Assembly: GCA_036272735.1 (NCBI GenBank) | Contig: DATAYF010000119.1 | Span: forward strand, 1 to 7,604 | Length of the DNA stretch: 7,604 nucleotides | Reading direction: 5' to 3' | DNA from: DATAYF01 sp036272735 | GTDB taxonomy: Bacteria; Chloroflexota; Ktedonobacteria; Ktedonobacterales; Ktedonobacteraceae | Part shown: piece by piece, positions 1 to 4,999 of the stretch | How the letters are laid out: every line of letters begins with the position of its first letter | Position numbering within the stretch: position 1 is the stretch's first letter | Position numbers and translations under genes: made by a program | The notes under the pieces: generated by a model | Database searches by the model: none | The model's input: only the letters and a program-made list of their open reading frames with translations | Told to the model about the DNA's origin: nothing

Positions 1-175
1 CCTCGTTGGCGATAACGAGAATGCCTTTAGGTTTGAGTTGATGAATGCTCTGCCATCTTCTTCAATCGCGCAATGCGGGTATCCCTGTACTTTAGACATG
101 GAGAGGAGTATTACGCATTCCTTTCTTTTCCTGCTTGTTTATCGCATAATTTTCCCATATATGGTAGGTTTCTGT
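1..175. other. Left edge, no assignable gene
   Basis: Several short frames are open here, including one running in from the window edge on + and one on - from an ATG at 99. None has a ribosome binding site or a recognisable family signature. The last part (about 130-175) is AT-rich and leads directly into the tnpB remnant, so it may be the left end of that IS605-type element. I cannot define the element's boundary. Confidence 0.3.
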
Positions 176-190
176 ATGGATAGGACGGTA

Positions 191-240
191 CGCATACCAC
201 TGCATACCACTGCATACCACTGCATACCACTGCATACCAC
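191..240 (+). repeat. 10-bp tandem repeat, five units
   Basis: Five consecutive 10-bp units: CGCATACCAC once, then TGCATACCAC four times. They lie inside the start of the tnpB remnant. Three extra units add 30 bp, so the frame of RTVRIPLHTT is kept and a 10-residue block (AYHCIPLHTT) is inserted before HAQAHAL. This looks like replication slippage. Confidence 0.95.
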
Positions 241-390
241 GCACGCGCAAGCACACGCCTTGTCTGAGACGTTGCGCCAATTCACTCAGGCTTTTAATGA
301 GGTCTGCACCTATGGGTGGCAGGCACAGGAAAAGAAGGGGGTGAAGTGCATCGTGCGACGTACTATGACACCAAGGCATCGTGTCCTGGT

Positions 391-414
391 CTGGTGTCTG
401 ATCTGGTGTCTGAT
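391..414 (+). repeat. 12-bp in-frame tandem duplication within the tnpB remnant
   Basis: CTGGTGTCTGAT occurs twice in a row (391-402 and 403-414), giving the protein stutter LVSDLVSDLL. As I recall it, the family normally has one copy (GLVSDLLIQARVKATEALK), so the second copy is a local duplication. Confidence 0.9.
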
Positions 415-683
415 CTGCTTATTCAGGCTCGGGTCAAAGCGACGGAAGCCCTGAAAAGTGCGTTCACGTGGAAAGCCAAACACGAGCAATCCTATCCCAA
501 AAGGTGGTGAAAGCCAAGAAGCGCGGTAGACCAGCGCCAATTTTCAAGCCGGTCACGTGTCCCCAAAGTACGCTCTGCCCTGTTCGCTACAATATGCATA
601 CGTATTTCCTCAACTGGCAGGCCCAAAGCATTCGAGTCTCGACCACGCAAGGAAAAATGAGTATTCCCTTCACCATCCCTCAA

Positions 684-914
684 CCCACGCTCTCAAAACA
701 GCTCCACTACGTCGCGAAGGCTCAGCTTGTAGAGCAATCGCCGGACGACGACAAGAAGGACGATATCCGTAGGATAGTTGAGAAAGGTGAAGGGAGTGCC
801 GGTGCGTTCATTAAAAAGGGGTGTACAGGCTGCGCAACGAAATGCTCGGTATCCAAGGATAGTTTTTTTGTGCTGTTCTTTCGCGGAGGGAGAGGTGCAG
901 TGTGGACAATTCAT
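684..914 (-). pseudogene. IS6-like transposase, N-terminal fragment
   Basis: The minus strand from ATG 914 encodes a two-CxxC zinc-ribbon region (MNCPHCTSPSAKEQ, then FRCAACTPLFNERTGTPF), followed by the helical segment YPTDIVLLVVVRRLLYKLSLRDVVELF. This is the conserved start of IS6-family DDE transposases with an N-terminal zinc ribbon. The second pair is CAAC. An in-frame TGA (693-695) replaces the residue expected before ERG, where the family reads ELFLERG. After ERG the homology ends at about 684, so the DDE catalytic core is missing. The fragment abuts the tnpB remnant tail to tail. A leader of about 80 bases separates the start codon from the probable terminal repeat at 993-1008, which fits the 5' end of such an element. 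Confidence 0.8.
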
Positions 915-992
915 GGGCTATTCCTTCATCAGACGTGTGTTTCTCAAAAATATACGCCAGAAGCGATCTCCACACTAACCACGTCATATTCT

Positions 993-1008
993 CAGTTCTG
1001 ACAGAACC
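993..1008 (-). repeat. Probable terminal inverted repeat of the IS6-like fragment
   Basis: Read on the minus strand this is GGTTCTGTCAGAACTG. Ends of IS6-family elements commonly begin with GG, then a CTGT core (for example GGTTCTGTTGCAAA types), and the site lies just upstream of the transposase start. The sequence contains its own dyad (GTTCTG, A, CAGAAC). I see no matching right-hand end in the window, consistent with a truncated element. Neither the exact tip nor a target duplication can be fixed. Confidence 0.5.
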
Positions 1009-1137
1009 TCTTTCCTCATCACTTGCTTGTGCAACCAAATTGGTGTAAGCTTCTTTTGAAGAGGAAAAAGTATCGCAGGTGACTCAGACGTTGAAAGCAG
1101 AAACGATACGCAAAGTGAGAATAAGGAGTACAAGCCT

Positions 1138-2004
1138 ATGACGACTCCAACCAACCCACGTCGTGAGCATCCCAGTACCTACTTTGTGCAGGATCGCTCC
1201 AATCAGGAAGAGCTGAACCGGGTATCGATTCAGGATCATATAATAACCACAGGTATGGGTGGCGTGCTGCCGGAGCAGCCCAACCCAGCAATCTTTCAGC
1301 GGGTCCTGGACGTAAGCTGCGGGACGGGGGGCTGGCTCATTGAGGCAGCGAAAACCTATCTGACCATGTCGCGGCTGGTAGGGGTGGACGTGAGTAGCAA
1401 GATGGTCGAGTATGCACGTGCCCAGGCAGCAGATCAGCAAGTCGATGGCCGGGTGCACTTTCAGACGATGGACGCATTGCGCATGCTCGAATTTCCTTCA
1501 AATTATTTCGATCTGGTCAATCTCCGTTTCGGCGTGAGCTACCTGCGCAAGTGGGATTGGCCCAAACTGCTGCGTGAGTTCCAGCGCGTAAGCCGACCAG
1601 ATGGCGTGATCAGGATTACGGAGCCTGATATGGTCGAGAGTACCAGCCCTGCCCTGATGCGCCGCGAGCAACTGTTGCTTCAAGCGTTCTTCCAGGCAGG
1701 GCACTTCTTTACTCCAGACAGGAATGGGGTGACCAGTGAGTTAGTGCCCCTGCTGCATCGGTATGGTATTCACAACGTGCAGACACGTATTCATACGTTG
1801 GAATATCGTGCTGGAACTATTGAAGGACAATACTTCGCTGAGGATATGGGCCATGGATTTCGGACGCTCCTGCCTTTCATGCGCAAATGGGGTCAGATGC
1901 CTGACGACTACGAAACGATCTACCAACAGATGCTCAGTGAGATGCAGCAACCAGACTTTGTGGCAACCTGGAACTTTGTCACGGCTTGGGGAAGGCGCTC
2001 ATAA
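1138..2004 (+). CDS. Class I SAM-dependent methyltransferase
   Basis: An intact 288-residue protein with the Rossmann-type methyltransferase fold of the Methyltransf_11/25 group. SAM-binding motif I is VLDVSCGTGGW (residues 56-66); the usual VLDVGCGTG has Ser for the first Gly. The acidic residue ending strand 2 is in VGVDVSSKMVEYAR (81-94), a motif II-like segment is FQTMDALRMLEFP (108-120), then FDLVNLRFGVSYL (124-136), and the post-core strand VSRPDGVIRITEPD (151-164). Residues 165-288 form a variable C-terminal half that probably sets substrate choice; the substrate cannot be told. There is no signal peptide or membrane segment, so it is cytoplasmic. The ATG is supported by AAGGAG at 1123-1128, nine bases upstream. 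It stands alone on + between mobile-element debris, with a possible small ORF 15 bases downstream. Family confidence is high; the biological role is unknown. Confidence 0.9.
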   Translation: MTTPTNPRREHPSTYFVQDRSNQEELNRVSIQDHIITTGMGGVLPEQPNPAIFQRVLDVSCGTGGWLIEAAKTYLTMSRLVGVDVSSKMVEYARAQAADQQVDGRVHFQTMDALRMLEFPSNYFDLVNLRFGVSYLRKWDWPKLLREFQRVSRPDGVIRITEPDMVESTSPALMRREQLLLQAFFQAGHFFTPDRNGVTSELVPLLHRYGIHNVQTRIHTLEYRAGTIEGQYFAEDMGHGFRTLLPFMRKWGQMPDDYETIYQQMLSEMQQPDFVATWNFVTAWGRRS

Positions 2005-2019
2005 AGGAGGCTCGCTTGC

Positions 2020-2166
2020 ATGATGCAATCGTCTCTTGTGCACCTATTGTCAATGCTAATCCCCATTTGGCTCATCCTCGTTTTTGGTGAGCCGAGAGCG
2101 AAATGGGTTGATCTCTTTATCCCCACGATTCCAGGCAGAGGTCAGGCATCCTGTAAGCGCCTTTGA
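2020..2166 (+). CDS. Possible small hydrophobic protein, 48 residues
   Basis: A short ORF from ATG 2020 to TGA 2164. Its Shine-Dalgarno, AAAGGAGG (2003-2010), is nearly perfect, lies nine bases from the ATG and overlaps the methyltransferase stop codon, which suggests translational coupling. A second ATG follows at once. The predicted protein begins MMQSSLVHLLSMLIPIWLIL and continues VFGEPRAKWVDLFIPTIPG, ending in CKRL. Residues 6-22 could be one membrane segment, with charged residues after it. I do not recognise the sequence. It could be a genuine small membrane protein in an operon with the methyltransferase, or the broken 5' end of a longer lost gene, since the downstream 500 bases hold no intact gene. 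Confidence 0.45.
   Translation: MMQSSLVHLLSMLIPIWLILVFGEPRAKWVDLFIPTIPGRGQASCKRL
2062..2106 (+). repeat. Interrupted inverted repeat inside the small ORF
   Basis: The outer arms CCCATTT (2062-2068) and AAATGGG (2100-2106) pair, as do the inner arms GGCTCA (2069-2074) and TGAGCC (2088-2093). On the right side seven unpaired bases (GAGAGCG) separate the two arms; on the left they are contiguous. The apical loop contains TTTTT. No T-run follows, so this is not a standard intrinsic terminator. It might attenuate transcription after the methyltransferase, or be the scar of an element end. Confidence 0.6.
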
Positions 2167-2679
2167 CACAAGAGAGGCAATCACGCCTTTCCCAACGCTG
2201 CTTGTGTTCCGACACCGCTTGACCTCTGGTCAAGTATGGAGCAGCAAGAGCTGTGCAGTGACGTGATCGGTGACCAAGATATTGGCCAATCCTGCCTTGA
2301 CCTTGACCCATTTTTGTAGAGTCTCCGACCGTTTGAACGAAGTCTCAGGAAAAAGTTAGTACGTCACGTAACGTTTGCATTCTTCTTATACTCTGATAAA
2401 TGTATTATGCCGAACGTTTGCTTCAACACCTTGCATTCCTCCTTTGTTCATAGATGAGGGGACTGACGTATCCAAGAGTGAAATACCTCCTCTGGCGATT
2501 GTAGTAGACTTCGAGGTTGTGCTGGCTACTTGGAATATCCGTTCAAGAAATCGGCCTGCTGCGTTCGATGGCGCAAGCTTTCTTGTCAAGGCACGTGAAA
2601 TATGGGTGTAATCAACACGGTCCATACTGCACGTGCGCTCTGACCGCGCGTCCATTTTCACAAAGAAGAGGTTCCAATC
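2167..2679. other. Gene-free stretch between small ORF and integrase pseudogene
   Basis: Frames are open on both strands for up to about 80 codons, but none has a convincing start or a recognised family motif. A short promoter-like patch lies near 2356-2400: ACGTCACGTAACGT is followed by TTCTTATACT. Nothing obvious is downstream of it except the integrase pseudogene. The stretch is probably degraded sequence. Confidence 0.35.
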
Positions 2680-3580
2680 GTGCTCTGTGTACTTTCCTCG
2701 ATGAAGCGGCACGTTTGTTTTCGCTTGTCTGCGCTCCAAAAACGTTTCCTGTGTTGGATCAAGCCATCGACGACCTCCCTTCTCATCGGCACTCTTGCCG
2801 ATTTGACCAGAGGGAAAGCCGAACTGCTGGTGAAAAACGCGCTGCTGCGCCACCAACTGATCATCCTGCATCGACACGTGAAACGACCCGTCTGCCGGAA
2901 GACGGATCGATTGCTGCTGGTACTCCTGGCCAGAATGGTCCGAACGTGGAAACAGGCGCTGTCCTTGTTCAGCCGGAGACACTGCTCGGCTTCCATCGTG
3001 AGCTTTTCCGCGTGTTCTGGAAACGCAAATCGAGGGGGAAAGTGCGTGCGAGCGTGCCAAAACTCTCGACCGAGACGATCAACTTGATCAAGGAGATGGC
3101 AACAAACAATCGGCTTTGGGGAGCAGAACGCATTCGGGGTGAACTTCTCAAGCTGGATATTCGGATGAGTAAACGGAGTATCCAGAAGTATATGAAGGAC
3201 GTTCGCCCAAAACACGCCCGTGGGCAGACCTGGAGGACGTTCTTGCACAATCATGCGGCAGAGATGCCGGGGGTGGGGGGTGGGGGCCTGTGATTTTTTG
3301 CAGGTGACCGATCTCTTCTTCCGCCCGCTCTTTGCCTTCTTCATTGTCGAACTGAAGTCGCGGAGGGTGGTCCATGTGAATGGGACGCAATCTCCAACGG
3401 ATCTGTGGGTCGCGCAACAATTACGGGAGGCAACTCCGTATGGGCAAGCACCAAAATATCTCATTCGAGATAACGATAGAAAATTTGGCCAGAGCTTTGC
3501 GCGTGGCAGCAATAAGTGGCATCAAAGTGCTTCGGACACCACACCGAACGCCACAAGCGAATGCCGTCTGTGAACGTTTT
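2680..3580 (+). pseudogene. Integrase-core (DDE) transposase, broken into four frame segments
   Basis: This is a remnant of an rve-type integrase/transposase of the IS3/IS481-like kind. Segment 1 starts at GTG 2680 (AAGAAGAG at 2663-2670) or ATG 2701 and carries SLLIGTLADLTRGKAELL and NALLRHQLIILHRHVKRP. Near 2960 one base is lost, and segment 2 reads VQPETLLGFHRELFRVFWKR, LIKEMATNNRLWGAERIRGE and SKRSIQKYMKDVRPKHARGQ. An insertion at about 3264-3285 shifts to segment 3, with CDFLQVTDLFFRPLFAFFIV and APKYLIRDNDRKFG. Near 3497 a 2-base loss shifts to segment 4, SGIKVLRTPHRTPQANAVCE. Codons for the catalytic triad survive in separate frames: Asp 3292-3294, Asp 3469-3471 and Glu 3572-3574. Homology ends a few bases after the Glu; the usual C-terminal part is missing. 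It cannot make an active enzyme. Confidence 0.85.
3269..3286 (+). repeat. G-rich run at a frameshifting insertion
   Basis: The sequence GGGGGTGGGGGGTGGGGG lies exactly where the integrase frame breaks (HNHAAE before it, ACDFLQV after it). By comparison with the expected family sequence HNHAAEIWACDFLQV, about 16 extra bases are present between the Glu codon and the Ala codon. G-run slippage is the simplest cause. Confidence 0.85.
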
Positions 3581-3582
3581 CC

Positions 3583-3849
3583 CACTTCGGTTGGTTCGCG
3601 GGTCTGTTTGGCCTTCTGGACCGCCTGGTAGAGCGACGGGCTGACCAGGTGAGGCGCGCCACACCACAAGGACGTGCCACAGACCTCCTCTCGCGTGGTT
3701 CCGGTGAGCGTCTGGGCGCTCGTATTGGCATAGACAATGGTCTCAGTGTCATCGACGACAAAGAAGGCATCAGGAAGGGTCTCAAGCATGTGGAGGAGCG
3801 TCTCACGTGACCCAGGAGTGGCACGCTTGGTCTGCTTTGCATTGGGCAT
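3583..3849 (-). pseudogene. PAS-domain sensor protein, N-terminal fragment
   Basis: On the minus strand, ATG 3849 opens about 89 residues: MPNAKQTKRATPGSRETLL, then a PAS-fold segment HMLETLPDAFFVVDDTETI, VYANTSAQTLTGTTREEVCG and VSPSLYQAVQKAKQTREPTE. The pattern 'L..LPDAFFVVD....IVYAN..A..LTG..REE..G' is typical of the PAS sensory domain of histidine kinases and related signal proteins. Homology stops at about 3581-3583, where the integrase remnant begins on the other strand, so everything after the first half of the PAS domain, including any kinase part, is lost. The start has only a weak upstream AAAGGG. No frameshift is seen inside the fragment, so its truncation may be fairly recent. The cofactor or ligand cannot be told. 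Confidence 0.7.
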
Positions 3850-4132
3850 ACGGTGGTAGATATCCCTTTCACGTACCCCATCCCTGAGAACAAAGACGCA
3901 TTCCTGCTCGAATCTCAAGACGTCTAGTGAAATGATGTGATATCTGTGAGGGAGAAGCAAGCTGGATAGGGCTACCGTACGATAGGCCTCGAAGGCACAC
4001 GAGAACGAGCAACAACGGGGGACGCTCAAACAGCCTCGCATGTCATTCGTCAGAAATCGTGGCCGTATTATGCGGCAGACGCGACCCTCTGAAGCCGCTT
4101 GGAGGCGTGGCATTAACCCTGGCAAAGCGTGT
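3850..4132. other. Stretch without an assignable gene
   Basis: The PAS frame stays open upstream of 3849 on the minus strand as far as 4260, but the sequence there is Cys/Ser/Arg-rich and resembles no family I know, so I read it as upstream non-coding DNA. Plus-strand frames here also lack recognisable motifs. Confidence 0.35.
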
Positions 4133-4168
4133 TTTGTATAGGACAAATGACAGTTTTTCCTATACAAA
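4133..4168 (+). promoter_or_regulatory. 11-bp inverted repeat upstream of the HD-domain gene
   Basis: TTTGTATAGGA (4133-4143) and TCCTATACAAA (4158-4168) are perfect reverse complements separated by 14 bases that include TTTT. The repeat lies about 100 bases before the HD gene start. It may be an operator for a dimeric regulator, the terminator of an upstream transcript, or the end of a small mobile element. No second copy is visible in the window. Confidence 0.65.
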
Positions 4169-4192
4169 CAACGTGTATCAAACAACGTGTAT
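4165..4192 (+). repeat. 14-bp direct tandem repeat upstream of the HD-domain gene
   Basis: CAAACAACGTGTAT occurs twice head to tail (4165-4178 and 4179-4192). The first copy overlaps the last four bases of the 11-bp inverted repeat. The position, 75-100 bases before the start codon, suggests a regulator binding array or part of the promoter. Slippage is the alternative. Confidence 0.85.
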
Positions 4193-4266
4193 ATAGAAGA
4201 ACAATTTGTCTGCTGATTAGTAAACGACGATCTGATGAAACAGTAGTCACGCAGGAGCATAGAGTT

Positions 4267-4905
4267 ATGACAAAAAACCTTGCAGGTATCGAAGTTCCCG
4301 ATAGCAAACTGGCCAACGAAGCAGCAGGATTACTTCGTGAATACGGCAATCCTCTACTGTGGAATCACTCGCATCGTGTCTTCCTTTTCGGATCACTATT
4401 AGGCCGCAAAGATGGTGCGAAATATGATCCCGAATTGCTTTATATGAGTGCGTTATTCCATGATCTTGGGCTGACGCCACATTATAGCAGCCCGGACAAA
4501 CGATTCGAGGTGGATGGGGCTAACGCAGCCCGTAGCTTCCTTGAACAACATGGCATTTCCGGTGAGACCACGCAACTTGTGTGGGATGCTATTGCGCTCC
4601 ATACGACTATTGGAGTCGCACCATATAAAGAGCCCGTCGTTGCGCTCCTCTATCACGGAGTTGGCTTCGATGTCATGGGTGATCGCTTTAAAGAAATCTC
4701 CGAGGAGGCACGCACGCAGATCGTATCGGCATTCCCTCGTGACGGCTTCAAGAACAAGATCCTGCACGCATTTCTCGACGGTTTCAAGCACAAACCGGAG
4801 ACAACCTTTGGAAACATTAAATCGGACGTCTGTGAGCGCTACCTTCCCGGCTACAAACGTCCGAGTTTTTGTGACTTTGTTCTCCAGTCACCATGGAATG
4901 AATAA
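4267..4905 (+). CDS. HD-domain protein, cyanamide-hydratase-like family
   Basis: An intact 212-residue soluble protein. The metal-binding pattern of the HD superfamily is present in order: His36 (NHSHRVFLFGSLL), His65-Asp66 (YMSALFHDLGLT), His112 (AIALHTTIG) and Asp135 (GVGFDVMGD) as a candidate last ligand. The block KRFEVDGANAARSFLEQHG (79-97) is characteristic of HD proteins annotated as cyanamide hydratase-like, found in bacteria and fungi. Most members have no proven substrate, so hydratase activity is only one possibility. The start is ATG 4267 (MTKNLAGIEVPDS), supported by AGGAG at 4253-4257 nine bases upstream. The frame is open further upstream, but those residues resemble no family and overlap the repeat block. 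It is a single-gene unit, convergent with the glycosyltransferase gene and closed by the hairpin at 4948-4986. No signal peptide or membrane segment is seen. Confidence 0.85.
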   Translation: MTKNLAGIEVPDSKLANEAAGLLREYGNPLLWNHSHRVFLFGSLLGRKDGAKYDPELLYMSALFHDLGLTPHYSSPDKRFEVDGANAARSFLEQHGISGETTQLVWDAIALHTTIGVAPYKEPVVALLYHGVGFDVMGDRFKEISEEARTQIVSAFPRDGFKNKILHAFLDGFKHKPETTFGNIKSDVCERYLPGYKRPSFCDFVLQSPWNE

Positions 4906-4947
4906 GAGGCTGGTTCACCCTCCCAGAAAACGGGTCAACAACAATAT

Positions 4948-4986
4948 ATGACCTTCCTCGACACTGGAGGAATCGAGGAAGGTCAT
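4948..4986. terminator. Perfect 13-bp hairpin between convergent genes
   Basis: ATGACCTTCCTCG (4948-4960) pairs perfectly with CGAGGAAGGTCAT (4974-4986) around a 13-base loop. It sits 42 bases after the HD stop and 13 bases after the end of the glycosyltransferase gene, so it probably ends transcription from both sides. T-tracts are weak on either strand (GATATTTATTTA on +, ATATTGTTGTT on -). Confidence 0.75.
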
Positions 4987-4999
4987 GAACGATATTTAT

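Larger units (their letters stand above)
176..683 (+). pseudogene. tnpB: tnpB remnant (IS200/IS605-type OrfB), frameshifted and truncated
   Basis: This is the N-terminal part of a TnpB, the RNA-guided nuclease accessory protein of IS200/IS605-type elements. The likely old start is ATG 176 (MDRTVRIPLH). Family signatures can be followed through three frames: QFTQAFNEVCTYGWQAQEK, then HRATYYDTKASCPGLVSDL and IQARVKATEALKSAFTW, then VVKAKKRGRPAPIFKP, CPQSTLCPVRYNMHTY and STTQGKMSIPFTIP. Two frameshifts are each best explained by loss of one base: near 346-347 (GVK to HRAT) and in the A-run at 499-502 (SYPK to KVVKAKK). About 165 residues remain of a family that is usually near 400. The RuvC catalytic residues and C-terminal zinc finger are absent because the homology stops at about 683, where another element fragment begins. 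The remnant is certainly non-functional as a nuclease. The family call rests on remembered sequence signatures. Confidence 0.82.

Noticed and set aside
1..99. Possible coding remnant at the left edge (minus frame from ATG 99, and a plus frame faintly like a response-regulator receiver domain)
   Set aside because: There is no ribosome binding site, the receiver-like reading needs stop codons and frame changes, and fewer than 35 codons are visible. The resemblance is too weak to call.
191..240. CRISPR-like array
   Set aside because: The units are 10 bp, contiguous and without spacers, so this is a simple tandem repeat.
468..1001. Long plus-strand open frame of 177 codons
   Set aside because: Only its first third is real, being the last segment of the tnpB remnant. 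Beyond 683 it runs antisense to the IS6-like fragment and has no family signature.
1034..1044. Short palindrome ACCAAATTGGT before the methyltransferase as an operator
   Set aside because: Five-base arms occur easily by chance and no promoter elements are clearly placed around it.
2386..3060. Minus-strand open frame of 224 codons
   Set aside because: It is mostly antisense to the integrase remnant, whose plus-strand protein matches a known family. The part before 2680 lacks any recognised motif.
2658..3512. Minus-strand open frame of 284 codons across the integrase
   Set aside because: It is the shadow of the integrase pseudogene, and its composition (Arg/Ser/Cys-rich) is typical of an antisense frame.
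3850..4260. Upstream extension of the PAS frame on the minus strand
   Set aside because: The frame is open, but the residues are Cys/Ser-rich and unlike any PAS-linked N-terminus. It also runs over the repeat block upstream of the HD gene.
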